DNA of 64,000 bases from Sclerurus mexicanus (GCA_013396755.1 VWZF01003190.1:2719050-2783049); one strand, 5' to 3'. Shown: positions 26,501 to 38,954, counted from the stretch's first letter. Program-made: numbers and translations. Notes: generated by a model not told the origin, from the letters alone.

Positions 26501-29500
26501 CTGTCAGATGTAGTTAAGTTCAGATATCTAATATTACTCCTAGGCAAGGGGATCTACTGTATGTATGAACTGTGTTAATCACAGAGGGATACAAGGACCT
26601 GTTAGAAGAATAGCTGGTGTGTAAAGCAGTTTCAGTATAGCAGTACTGCAGCTGGGGAAAAAGAAAAAGGAGAGTTATATGCATAAGTATGCTGACATTA
26701 TAGAAGTTTGTTAACTCATACATACATGGGAGCATTCAAAGTTAAACTGAACATTTTTATTTAAATCATTAATTCAATACATAGATAATATTTCTCTCTT
26801 GTCTCCATTCATTGTGTGTCACTGAATGGCCATTTTACTTCGTAAGAAATATGTATACACATGGATCAATATTTTAGATTTAATTTGGTTGATTACTCCA
26901 GAGTTCTCTTATATTGATGTGACCTCAGATCCTATCTGGCAAAGTAAAGTGTGCTGTGTGTGTTTGTCTGAGTAGTTACTTTGTCTGCTCAAGTCATAAA
27001 TTCACTTTATCTTGCAGTTAAAACAAGTTAAAAATACTAGTGTATCTTCTTGCCAAAGAACAGACTTAATCTGCTGCATTTGAAACTGTTATTTTGGAGA
27101 GGATAATAGAGTAAATAGGATATAAGAAAAAAAATTGTGTATTATTCTTTCTGTGGGGAGCCAAGAGTATGAAACACATCAAACAATAGAGTGGGAAGAT
27201 AGATGTTCCTGTTTTAATGCAGTCTAGGTAAAAGGAATGTCTGGGATTAATCTAGTGGTAAATTACGTTCTATCCTACTCTCATAATCTGTGCTCATTGG
27301 ACTTGTGTGGTAATCCAATTTCTCTGTATGATGCCACTGTAAGAGAAGACTGTCTTTGCCTGCAGAGCCCAGTGCCATCCATTTTCCCGCTCACCTCTTT
27401 CACAGATTGTACAGATTGTAGAGATTGTACATTGCACTGCATTTCTAAGTATGGCCTTCTTTGCCCTTCATTGGATTCTGCATTTGGCATTAAAAACTCA
27501 AGAACTAAGAGTCTGTTTTGATCTGATTGGTGGATCAATAGATTGGACTCAGATTTGATGTCAGTGAAAAAGCTGAGCTTTCTGCTGTGAACAATCAACA
27601 GCTGGGCAGCAGCTGTCTGTGGAAGGGCTCAACTGTAGAGCCTGGTTGGTTAGAGCCTAGTGTTTTATCATCCATATAATTGGTGTCTGAAATCCATCTG
27701 CAGCCATGTGTCAACACATAGCTCAGCTTGGTCTCTAGCAGTGATAGCCAATTTCTGGAGAAAACTGTGGATGCTCTGAGAATGTGATAGTGCTATAGTG
27801 TTGATGTTGAACCAGTATTAGAAGTCAGGGGGAAGGACAGAGCCTTAAGCCAAGGTTTTAGTCCCAAATTGGGACCAAAATCTTGGCCAAATTCTAATAT
27901 AAATAGATGCTGTCTGCCTGCACTGACTGTCTAATTTTGAGAATGGTGTAGAATGAATAATAGAAACTGAAAAATATCCATGGTGCAAAGGAGCAGTTCA
28001 ATCTCTGGCATTACAAAATATGGCACACCCAAAATTAACCTTGTGAAGTTAATCTTGAGTGCTCCCCATACTCACTTGTCATTAGAAACTAGGGGTTCTT
28101 CATTGTGACAAATGCTCATCTATTTCCCTGCTTTTCATTTGTGGTCATGTTAAATGAATCATGTGTTCAGTCATTTCTGAGGCTACTGTCAAGAAATAAC
28201 ATTTGTTCATCTTGAAATTCTGGCTATTTGCTTTTAAGTAAAGTCACCAGTTCACTTTTATCTCTCTCTTTTTGTTTTGATTTTTTTCCCCCAAGCATTG
28301 TGAATGTTTTGTGTTTTTTTTTCATGGAAGACAATCTGCATGCCCTAAGTGTCACCCTGCCATTCTAATTCTTAAATTGAAATATTTGGGTTTAAGTTTA
28401 TATATATAATCTTGGTGTATATGCTGTCTTTTCCCTCTATTTGTCAGAAAGATTAATGTGGAAGTGGAGTATTAGCATAGCACAGCACAGGATTGTATTA
28501 GCTAGTTATTGTCTCTCTAGAAAAGACCTCTATTCCTTTATTGTTTATTGTGTTTGAATTTGTTGACAGTGAGAGTAGGATCCCACTGAAGGATAAATTT
28601 ATCCCTTTGGAAAGCTAACAAAGGAACAATTTCATGCAACAGAAGTGTCAGAGACGAGTGGTCATAGTTTTCATTGCTTGCATCTTCAGAGTAAAAAGTT
28701 GAAATGGATCCAGTCATTTAGTGCAATTCTTGGATACAACAATCACAGTAGTTGAGAGTACTTGCATAAGTGGACAGATAGGAAAATAGTCAAAGCTCTT
28801 TAGTATTTAAAGGTATATACTGTTTGAATTATTCGCTCAAGAAGCATGGGGTCACTATTTTTCACAGTTAGGTAGAATGACAGAATAATTTAAACTCCTG
28901 TTTGTAACAATGATAACTGAAGCTGGTGAACCACTGCCTTTCATTTAAGAAGCACCAGAACAAAGGTATGTCACTCAGTAAAATGACAATATATGTAGCT
29001 GAGGGGTTCTTAGAAGAAATGAGAAAATGGCACAGAATTGAAAAACGAACCAAATGCTGATGACCTTGTGTAAACGACTACTTGAAGTGTGAATTCAGGC
29101 ACGGCTTTGTGAGAGCTTTTAGATGGAATGGTAGAGGAGAATGAGTAGTAAGGAACAGAAAACAATTGCTGGCTTGTGATTTGTTGTGCTAAGAAAAGTG
29201 GAACTTTAACATAAGCAAGGTTGCATCAGATACCAAGTTCCGTCATCGGTTTCTTTTCTTAATCAGAAGAAACCTTGAGAAAACTGTAATTTTATGTAGC
29301 TGTCTAGGTCAGCTGTAGTTGAGCTGATTCCACCTTTAGCAAGAACCAACTCTTCTCATGCTAAAATAATCAAGATAAGAATGGAACAAACAAGTTCATC
29401 ATGCTTTGAATCATTCCATCTCTGATCTGAGTAATTGTCCCAAGGGATCTCTACAGAACTTCAGTTTTCTGATTTATTTTTTCAGAACACCAGGAGCACT

Positions 29501-30134
29501 TTAATCTCTTAAGGAAGCAGTTATTACATCTCCACAGTGCACTCTGACTCACTTTTTAAAGACTTGCACCTGCTTCCACTGAAATGTCTGAGAAGCCAGA
29601 TGAGATACTGGATGAGGAGAGGACTGAGTATGCTTCTTGCGTCTGACTTGTTACACAACTGTTGAGTAACAAGAACTGTAATTGTCAAAAACAAACTTAG
29701 TCGTGTTGCAACTGGGAAAAGATTAATTCTTCCAGAATAGGGTGTTGGGGTTCTTTTATGTTGTAATATAGTTTTTTATCTAGACTTGTTTAAAAGTATG
29801 AGAATCTCTAATCTGCAGCATATGTAATGTGCAAGATAATACGTGTCTACTAAAAGTGTTGTTTCCTGCACCGTTTTGATTCTTACTGTATGTGTAGGTG
29901 TGTAGAATTTTTTACAGAATTAGCATTCAACATCTATTTCTCTTACCTATCTCTACTTTAAGAGCCCTTTTTTTTTCAATTCCCATACAGGAGTGTGTTA
30001 TTTGTGGTCATACTGTGTGTATTTTCAGAATATAGATATTGGGTGTTTTGGTTGGATTTTTTTTTTTTATTTAACAGTGGTAGAGCTATCTTAGACCTTA
30101 ATCAGTTCCTTTAAACTTAATTGTGAGTACTTCT

Positions 30135-30495
30135 GTCATAGATTATGACAGAATAATACAATAATGACAGGCTCATACAATAATTCAGGTTGGAAGATAA
30201 CTCAGGAGGTATCTTGGTCCAGCCTTTGCTCAGTGTTGAGGTCAGGTTAGGCTACTCACAGATTTCCCAGTCTGGTCTTGAAAATGTCTGAGGACAGAGA
30301 CAGAGTGGGGCAACCTGTTCCAGTGCCTGCCTCTCCTCAGAGTAAAAGGGTTTTTTTTTGTTTTTTTTTTTTTGTAGGCCCTCAGAACTCATGTTTCAGC
30401 TTATATCTCTTGTCTTGTGTCCTCCCGCCATGCAATACTCTGAAGAGCCTGACTCTGCTGTTGTGGTGACCTTTGTTGTTAACAGGAATATTATA
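30135..30495 (-). mobile_element. Older, diverged CR1 LINE fragment
   Basis: The plus strand reads like the complement of a CR1 3' end: AATTCAGGTTGGAAGATAAC, a 'tccagcctttgctcagtgttgaggtcaggt'-type stretch, and CCTGTTCCAGTGCCTGCCTC, followed by an expanded T tract (30351-30374). It is more diverged than the copy at 32.7 kb. Boundaries are approximate. Confidence 0.75.
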
Positions 30496-31529
30496 GATAT
30501 TAAAGTGTTCTGCCTCGCTTAGAAGGCTGGCTTCCTTTTTTGTGGTTCTGATATCTAAAAGGCATTGGAGGCAATTCGTCCTATGTGTCTAATCTCTGTC
30601 ATAGATGTGAGTGCTTAAAGAGAAGGCTCAGGAAGACATTATAATTGTTTATAAATACTTAATTGCAGAGTGCAAAGAAGATGAACCCCTCAGTAGTGCC
30701 CAGTGGCAAAATAAGAGATAATGGGCATAAGCAGAAACATGTGAATTCCATCAGTACATAAGAAAAAGTTTTTTACTATAAGGAAGGTCTAGAGTGGAAG
30801 TATTTAGATTTGGGTTTGGGGTTTTTATTACCATTTGGGAATAATAAAAATAGTCTCATATAGATAAGTAAGTTTTACATGATGATCAAGAGATGACATG
30901 AGATGGGATTCAAGTTAAAGGAAGCCAACTGGTAAGTAACTAAAGTACTGTTGGAAGAAATAAATTCTTTTAATGATATGTTCTTCATTAATTGCCTTTT
31001 ATTCAGAAACATATCTGTTGAAATGAGAATAAAATATCTTGATGTTCTTGTTTCCATCTGTGAAGGCATTGGGTCTAATTACTTCTGTAATGTTAAACAT
31101 TTCAGTGAAAGTTGTGGATTATGTCTCCAATCAGTTCCTATTGTTCCAATAGGATAAAGGCATTCTGAGGGGAAAAAAGGCTTCTGAGTCATTGCAGAAC
31201 AAAAAATTAATCTTTTTTTTTTAATCTCAGATTTTATAAAGCAAGTAATATTGGTAGAAATTTATTCTGCTAGATGCATAGGGGTTTTTTTTGAAGATAA
31301 CTATTCAGTTTCAGCCTGAACTAAATTTTCCCCAAGATAAACTTGAAAATTTGTAGAAGCATTTTAAGATTTATGGCTTGTATCTGAAGATACTCAGAAT
31401 TACAGATTATTAACTAAATTGAGAAAAGGGTATGTTGAGGGATTGCCAGATGTTTCTAAGATGGTATTGAAGTCCTTTATTTGCAGGTGAGTGTGTATCT
31501 TGAAGTGTCAACATTCTTTGCTTTCTTAG

Positions 31530-31601
31530 GAAAGTAAACTTGGGGAGTTGTATCTCATGCTAGGCTCATTTGGAGCTGGTGGTGCCAAGGGCCATGTTAA
31601 G
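31530..31601 (+). other. Candidate internal exon (72 bp, phase 0)
   Basis: The acceptor CTTTGCTTTCTTAG is followed by 24 open codons beginning ESKLGELYLMLGSFGAGG and ending GHVK before the donor AAG|GTAATG. The phase matches both upstream candidate exons. The Gly/Ala-rich middle is unlike the low-complexity shadow frames around it. No homology is recognised, and chance remains a strong alternative. Confidence 0.22.
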
Positions 31602-32724
31602 GTAATGCTGATCCACTGGAATTCAGAATGTTGAAGCTAGCCTAGTCAGACATAACTGTGTCCATAATGTGATTACATAAGCATCCCTCTTCATGCCCTA
31701 TAATTTTGACACCTAATAATGCTGAAATTAGGATTCTAGACTCTCCAAACTCAGTGGTGGATTCAGAGGCTGATTCAGCTGTCTGAGATAGGAACACAGT
31801 CTGCATTGATTGTATAAAGGATCCTCATTTCATGCAAACTTAACTGTCTAAAGAACAACTCTTCAATTACATTAGTATTTAGGGAAAAGGGAGCATTCAT
31901 TCTATCCACATATTTACCTGCCTCCTCTGTCACATATCTTGAGAAAGAAAGTATTTTTCAGTAGATTGTGTTTCTGGTTTTGGTGTTTGTTTGGGTTTTT
32001 TTGAACTTTTTTTTTTCTACAGGTCAACTATTTCTGTCTCTTGTCCTAGTAGATAGAACTTTTGAGTGTAAGACTGAAAAGTGTTTAATTGAAAATTGAT
32101 TCCTGTGCCACCCAAACAGGTGATCTTAGCTATTGTCATCTAATGAATCTAAAAGCAGAGAATCATGCGATGATTTCCTTTTTTTTTTTTTTTTTTAAAG
32201 AACTGTATCGGTTCCATGTTATTGTCTGTCTAATTGAAATATAGAGGAAATTGCATGTCACTGCAATTTTGTCCGAAGGCAAAGCTTTGTTTAAGAAACA
32301 CTCCTTGAGACCGGCTTTCCTTTGCCTGGAGATCACTTCCCCACTTGTGAAGTAGTTCTAGGGAAACCAACTAACTCAATATAATAGCACAGACAGTAAA
32401 GAGAAAACCATACACTGAGATATCCTATCATAGCATATCTGCCATATGAGCTTTTATGCAAAGATTGTCAGGCTTCCATTTTTACATTAGAAATTACGTC
32501 TCCAGTAGATTGAATGACAGAGTTATATGAGGACTTTACTTTGAGAATAGAGAAAACTGAAAGAAAAATTTTCTTTCAAAAACTGAACCTCTAGTCCTTG
32601 ATTATTTGACTACCAAAGTTACAGTTAATCCACTAGTACCATTAAGTTATATCTTTGTTCTGGTTTTCTCCTTGGTAACAAAACCCTAAGAACTTAATAT
32701 TAATATACTTATATGCTTCCCCTG

Positions 32725-33360
32725 CCAAAGTAGTAATAATAGAATGGGTTGGGTTGTGCAGGACCTTGCCCCTGCTATGGGCAGAGACACCTTCCACTAG
32801 ATCAGGTTGCTCATCCAGCCTAGCCTTGAACACCTCTAGGCATGGGGCATCCACAACTTCTCTGGGTAAACTGTTCCAGTGCCTTACCACCCTCATAGTG
32901 AAGAATTTTTTCCAAAAATCCAATATTAATCTACCCTCTGTCAGTTTAAAGCTGTTCTCCCTGGTCTTATCACTACATGCCCTTGTAAAATGTCTCTCTT
33001 GAGCTCTCTTTTGGACTCCTTTTGGGTACTAGAAGGCCACTATAAGGTTTCCCCAAAGTCTTCTATTCTCTCTCAGCCTGTTTTCATAGGAGAGTTGCTC
33101 CAGCCCTCTGAGGCTCCAGTCACTGAAGTCCCCTGGACTCCCTCCAGCAGGTCCATCTTTCTTGTGCTGGGGGTCTCAGAGCTGGATGCGGTGCTCCAGG
33201 TGGGGTCTCACAAGAGAAGAGCAGTGGGAAAGGATCCCATCCCTTGACCTTTTTGGCCACAGTGCTTTTGATGGAGCCCAAATATGGTTGGCTTTCTGGG
33301 CTGTGGGCACACAGTGGCAGGTTGAGCTTCTTGTTAATGTTAAGACAGTGCAATGGGAGT
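32725..33360 (-). mobile_element. CR1 LINE fragment, 5'-truncated
   Basis: On the minus strand this contains phrases typical of the 3' part of avian CR1 elements. They include a translated stretch WNSLPREVVDAPCLEVFKA (about 32790-32890), which resembles the end of the CR1 pol frame, and a 3' end CAACCCAACCCATTCTATT at about 32730-32750. The upstream part (33000-33350) matches the CR1 region recalled as carrying 'ctccaggtggggtctcac' and 'gttggctttctgggctg' on the complementary strand. Only about 0.6 kb remains and the frame is broken, so it is an inactive fossil. It accounts for all open frames on both strands in this interval. Confidence 0.9.
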
Positions 33361-34888
33361 AGGCTTTTGCCAAATCTTTTACATAGATTCAAAACCCCCC
33401 AGTAGTCATAGCATTCTTACGGCTTTTTGGTGTAGAGTATGTGTTATGATTAGCACTGAGTGCTATGTGGAGGGCCTTCACGTGATCTTGACTGAGAGTA
33501 AGTGACATTTCAAAATGAATTATGTTTTTTGCAATTGTGCCCTGAGTTAAGCCAATTTCTTAGATTAATTTTTCTCTATAACAATACTCTTCTGTTTTAT
33601 TAGAATTTCTGAAAATGAGGTATTTCATATTTTAATAGCCTAGATTACATTTTAGGTATGAAACTCATGGTTAGAACGGTCTAACTATTGGGATTTAGAC
33701 GCTTAAAGAGGTATCAGAATCTGTATCTGTAGTGTAGTGATTGGTAAAGGTGATTTTAAAAAAAAAAGGTATAAGCAATCTTTGAATAAGAACAAATCCT
33801 GCTCAGAAGCATTTCTGGTACCATCAGTTTTCCTCTTTCAGCTGTGAAAGCGATAACCATGCTCTGACATAGGAGGTTGCCTTGGGATTTATGAAAAATT
33901 TTTGTTTGAAAGTGAATTTTCCTTTTTTTTTCTCTTATTATTGGTCTGTGGTGACTCTCTGTTAGGTAAGTTTTTTTTCCTGTATTGATAAGCTTTGCTA
34001 GGAAATGCCTTGCTTATCATTTCTCTTAGTAAGTTTTAAAGCTTTGCTATCCTGGGCATTAAATGTAAATCTAATTAAATCTAAATGAAGGTTTATTCAG
34101 GCTTCTTGGGTTTTATGCATTTACCAGAAAATTAACTGCAAAAGCAAATGAGGTTTACATAGCGGTAGGTGTACATGAGTTAGATGTTCTAGAGGATGTG
34201 TCTTTAACCCGAACTTGAATCGTGTAGGATGCATTGAGGCTGATGCTGGTGCACTTTGCAGCTTGATATGACAATATATGGCAAATTCATGTATATCTGC
34301 TTATGTTGCTTTGACTGTAGCTCTTACATTAACCCTTAGAGGGCTGTGGTGTGTGTCATGTCTCTAATGCTGTCCATGAGCTATACAAAAACAACACTGA
34401 ATAATTAAAATTAAGGAATTTTGTACTTTTTAAAAATGCATTTACTTTTGTGCTCATTATTAATACTTCTTGTCTTTTACCTACCAGTTGGTTTTGGCTT
34501 TCTTTTGGTTTTTGGTTTTTTTTATGTTCTTGGTAAAGTTCCATATGCAATCAAATACAAGAAATCTGTCTTTAGGGCAGATAAAGAACAACATACCTGT
34601 GCTTGATGAATTCTATGATAATGAATAACTATATGATAATAACTTCCAGTGAAGGCTTCTTCTGTTTAATTATATTCTGTTTCTGAGAATGCCTACAGTG
34701 ACCATTTAGCAGTGTCCAAGTAAGTCCATGTTGAGCATCTGGCACTTCTTTATAATTCAGGTGTTTGATAAATTACTTTTTGGATTGAGTCTTTTGTGGA
34801 TTAGATGATGTCAGCTTCTTGAAACTTCCTGTTCTACTTCTTTCAAGGAAAATTCAGGGAAAGAGAAGGTGATGCTTTGATATCTGAT

Positions 34889-34931
34889 CTTTCTTTCCTC
34901 CTTCTTCTTTCCTCCTTCTTCTTTCTTTCTT
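34889..34931 (+). repeat. 43-bp pure homopyrimidine tract with two tandem 14-mers
   Basis: No purine occurs on the plus strand from 34889 to 34931. CTTTCCTCCTTCTT is repeated exactly at 34893-34906 and 34907-34920, followed by CTTTCTTTCTT. Such mirror-like tracts can form triplex DNA, and this one also makes a strong polypyrimidine tract before the AG at 34957. Confidence 0.9.
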
Positions 34932-34957
34932 GCAACCATCTGTTCTTTTTAATTTAG

Positions 34958-35037
34958 TTTTATGCCAGAAAGTTCTTACTCAGTACAAAACTAGCTTCAC
35001 AGACAACACTGAGTGCTTCTTGCATCATGATAAAAAG
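34958..35037 (+). other. Weak candidate exon after a homopyrimidine tract
   Basis: A long pyrimidine region ending in TTCTTTTTAATTTAG precedes an 80-base segment that ends AAAAAG before GTATTG. It is open in phase 0 (begins FYARKFLLSTKLASQ). Its length is not a multiple of three and the donor is weak, so it is listed only as a segment to check against transcripts. Confidence 0.12.
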
Positions 35038-35416
35038 GTATTGGAATATTGCACAGGGATAACGTTCCTTTGCACAACAGTCTTCAACAGAAAAAAGAAA
35101 TCACTGGTAGCTTTCTTGTGACCTTTTTTTATACTGAAATATTTTTCAAAAGCATAGTTATAAATATTCTGATATTTAATAAGTAGCAGTTGATGTTGAA
35201 AGAAGCTCAAAGGCTTTTTATTCCTTGTTTTCTGGTGCAGGATTTCATATCTGAGGCTACTCGTGCATTGACAGCACTGCTTCCTGTAACATTTTCTGAT
35301 TATTAGTGATTATTGGCAGCATGTTGCAATTTTTATTTCATTATAGCTGCAGCCAAAAATCTCAGTCAAGAGTTGCATTTCAAAGAATAGTTAACAATGA
35401 AGTGACAAGTTATTAA

Positions 35417-35456
35417 AAACAAAACAAAACCAACAAACAAAAAAAAAACAACCCAG
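35417..35456 (+). repeat. A/C-rich low-complexity tract
   Basis: AAAACAAAACAAAACC followed by AACAAACA and an A run, essentially without G or T. Confidence 0.8.
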
Positions 35457-35910
35457 CACTGGAAAGGTGAAGTAAAATTATCAGAACCAGGAGGAGCTTT
35501 TTCAGTACAACACCATGAAATTGAAGTTTAAAGGCTTTCTAACTCTTTGAACTGCTTTAATTAAAAAATTTTGATAGTTTTTTTTCTAATGTATTTTTTA
35601 CTGTGCCTGGATTCTGATCCTTTATTTAAGTCTATTATGTATTCCCTTCAGAGAGGTTAGTAGCTTAACCTCATTTGTTATTAAGAAACTAAAAAAAAAA
35701 AGACATTGGTCAGGAAAGAATATCAGTATTTAAAAAGAAATCTTAATTTTTTTGTCTGAAGTCTTTTTATTCTATTATCTATCCAGGGGATCTTTAGTTT
35801 GTCACTAATAAAAAAGATTTTAAAAAAAAAGGCTTCAACATAAAGTTTGTGTCGTTTTCAAAGTATTTTCTTCAAAAGCAGGTTTATAAAACACTATCAG
35901 ATCTTTTTCC

Positions 35911-35940
35911 CAGCAGAAGTTTATTATAGAACTTCTGCTG
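35911..35940. repeat. Perfect 11-bp inverted repeat
   Basis: CAGCAGAAGTT (35911-35921) and AACTTCTGCTG (35930-35940) are exact reverse complements around an 8-base spacer, giving a stable hairpin on either strand. No function is known. Confidence 0.9.
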
Positions 35941-36986
35941 AGCAGAGCAGACATTAATAGCACTATACGGTGTCTGGGCAGGAGCCACCTCAGCACCTGC
36001 AATATCCAAACTAACATCAGGACTGTTTACAGCGAAGGGGTGCACCACAGTTACTGCTTAAGAACTGTCTGCTGCGGCTGCCTCAGGGCTCCTCTGCAGG
36101 CATTGACTCATTGTCCAGGGACACTCTCCTTTTGGGACATGACCTGTTGTTGCCAATGGCAGCTGTGAATGCTTTTTTATTACCTTGCTCATGTGGACAG
36201 GGCAGTTCCGTAGCTGGTAGCAGCCTAGAGTCTATTAGAAGAAGTGTGGGAAAGGCCTCCACCTTTCAGATTTTCAAAGTACTCAATTTTCTGAACTTTT
36301 TAGTGCCAGTTGCCTTTAAAGCGGCATAGCAGCACCTTCTATTGCATTTGTGTCCTGAGGATATTTTAAAAATAAAATTTCACTATGTATTTCTTGTCCA
36401 AAATTGCAAAAAGTATTTTTTTTACAATTATGTGAAATGTCCATTTTTTTTAGAGAAGATGAATATAAAGCAAGAACTGAAAAGTTGCAATGACACACTA
36501 GCTAGAAATAAAGATTTATTATATTTTATTTAAAGAATTTGCCTGTGGTTTGTGAAAAGTCAAAAATATGCTTGGATGTGATAGTGTTCCTTGTGGAGTG
36601 AGTTTATGCTCTGTGGAAAGAGGCCTTTTGGTCACCTCTGATACTTACACTAATGCCTTTGCCATCCTAAGCTTTCTGTCAGAAAACGTTCACTTTTACT
36701 GGTGTATTCTATTTCATTACGAACACAGATTAAACAGCCTGTTCTTAAGTAGTAGTAAGATTTGGTTGCCAGCCACTCCAGGTTTGTCCTCCCTGCATAG
36801 AAGGGCTGTAAAAAAATAGTGAAATGTTAACTATTTCAAGAAAACTATTGGTTTTGGGGTATTCTATTTACTGTATTGCAATGTGTCTTGGAATTCAAGC
36901 CTGGGACCACTGGGTGGGGCTGTACAAATGCCAAAGACTTCTGCCTGTGATATATTGTAATATGAGCATGAACTAAGAGACAACCC

Positions 36987-37448
36987 ATGGATACAAATAA
37001 AGAAGAAGGAGTAATAGAGGCAATGAGATGTTGGATGATAACCATTTATCAAGGATGCAACTGGCTTTTGAAGGCCGAGGAAGCAAAGAATTTAAAATGG
37101 AGCAATGAATTAGCTTTGCTGATACTTTTTAGAATGTTTTCTGTGCAGAAGAGCACCATAGGAAAAGACCTATGCAATCCTCCTTCAAGTAAAGAAATGG
37201 ACAACAGAAATAATGTGCAGTTGGATGATGAAAGATGTCAATGGAAAAGGATAGATTATGAACCACTGCAGAAAATTGGGAGAATCAGAAGACCATACGT
37301 ACTTTTGGCCTATATTGAGATAGCTTCAAATCTTCTTAACTTTTCTTCTTTTAAAGAACTATGTTGTGGAAGATCAGGCTTCAAAGCATCAATCCTATGT
37401 ACAGTATGTTATACTTTATCAGAAAAGTTGCATGTTAATATGACGTAG
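36987..37448 (+). other. Longest non-repeat ORF in the intron, 153 codons, unrecognised
   Basis: The frame opens right after a TGA and runs 153 codons without low-complexity bias. Its composition is mixed and charged (segments LLKAEEAKNLKW, LDDERCQWKRIDYEP). I recognise no domain, and no splice or promoter signal clearly supports it. In AT-rich DNA of this length one such frame is only mildly unexpected. It may be chance or a decayed insertion. Listed so that it can be searched, not called as a gene. Confidence 0.12.
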
Positions 37449-37474
37449 TAATTTGTGTACAGTAATTTGTGTAC
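37447..37474 (+). repeat. Exact tandem 14-mer duplication
   Basis: AGTAATTTGTGTAC occurs twice head to tail, followed by the start of a third degenerate copy AGTGATTT. Confidence 0.95.
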
Positions 37475-37485
37475 AGTGATTTGGA

Positions 37486-37520
37486 TTTAATCTTTAAATC
37501 CAAATGATTTAAAGATTAAA
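37486..37520. repeat. Perfect 15-bp inverted repeat with 5-base loop
   Basis: TTTAATCTTTAAATC (37486-37500) and GATTTAAAGATTAAA (37506-37520) are exact reverse complements around CAAAT. A second, mutually exclusive 10-bp hairpin (TTGGATTTAA with TTAAATCCAA) overlaps the first arm. It lies just 3' of the 14-mer tandem repeat. Confidence 0.95.
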
Positions 37521-38954
37521 GTCTTCCGAGAATACATCTGACTCATTCCTTTTGTGTGTCAGGTTGTTGAAAACTTCACTCTGAATGGCTGCCATGCTTA
37601 ATTAGCAAGCAGATCATAAGTGAAACTGCTTCTTCACCAACTGTGACCAGCAGGTATTGACCAGAAAGCTATGTAAACTCTACAAACGACTGCTGTTGTG
37701 CTTAAAACAGCAGAAAAATATTTTCACTTCAATGTCCCTGGGGCATTTAGCTTTGTATTAGACAGCAGCTTTTACTGGAAATGTGAGCACAGGGCTTGTG
37801 AACCTGGAAAATCTATAATGTTCCAGCTGTTTGAAAAGCCCACACACACTTATTGGTAGAATGTTGTCAATATTTAGCTCAGTAAGTTCAAAACTTTACT
37901 TCTAGGGGATACAAAATCAAAAAAAGATATTGTTCATTTTTCCACTTTTCAAAATAGTTCTTGATCTATTTTTGGTGCTTTTTTGCTTCCAGATATCAGG
38001 ACTAAAGCCTTAAAGCAGTCCTTTTTCCATAACTGCCAGATCTTTCACTCTATACCACCATGAAAATTTTAATTTGTCTAGTATAATTATTTTCATAAAG
38101 GAGAAAAAAAACCCAAAGTTGGATAAAAGAAGTTAGAAGCTTTAGTTCATCCTTATTAAATTCTGGAAAGAGTTGTTGCCCCTGCAAGTAAAATCCTGCT
38201 GTTTTTTATGTTGTTAGGAGAGAATTAATTCTTCATCCTAATTGCAACCAACTGGGATTTCCAAATCAAGTTTAGGAATAAACTGTTATATTGACCCTTC
38301 TCTGCAAGCCAGGGTGCAGACAAGTGTCAAGAGCCATCTGGCTTGGCTTGACCACAGAATCCCCATTTGTGAAGGTGCTAATTTCTTTATCATTAGATCC
38401 TCTGGTTTCAACAGACCTAGATCCTCTGGGAATACTTTGAATCATAAATTTGTATTAAACCACAGTCCACCTATGGGGGGATGTGTGTGTATATTTATTT
38501 ATATGTGTGTGTATGAAAACCTCTGTCCTGTATCACAATAATATGAAAGTAAGATAAATTTATTTAGCATACACTACACTGTATTGGAGAATTTAGTGCA
38601 TTTGTACTGTGGTTGATTGTGAAGTACTCTGTCACTTAGTAATTTAAGAGCACTTGTGACCAGTTATGCAGAATTTTTCTCTTTATGAAATTGAAAACCA
38701 ACGTACATTTTGTATCCCTAGTTACAGATATATGTGTGCATTGTTGTTATCTGCATGAATTCAAAAGGGCCATATTGTGCATTAAAACTGGCAAAAAATT
38801 AACCTTTCAGACCAATACCAGTGAGGACTTTTTTCTATATTGAGTAATAGCTGCAATTTGTAACAGTATTTTTGTAGGTTGCCTATGTGGAATTTCCATC
38901 ACTGGAAATCCTGTAAGATGGGGTTATACAAACATCTGTCAAGAATGTTTTCAA

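Noticed and set aside
29485..29560. Possible exon after the acceptor TTTATTTTTTCAG
   Set aside because: Two frames stop within about 25 bases and no good donor follows.
32642..32923. 93-codon minus-strand ORF as a host gene
   Set aside because: Its N-terminal half is CR1 pol-like (LPREVVDAPCLEVFKARLD), so it belongs to the LINE fragment.
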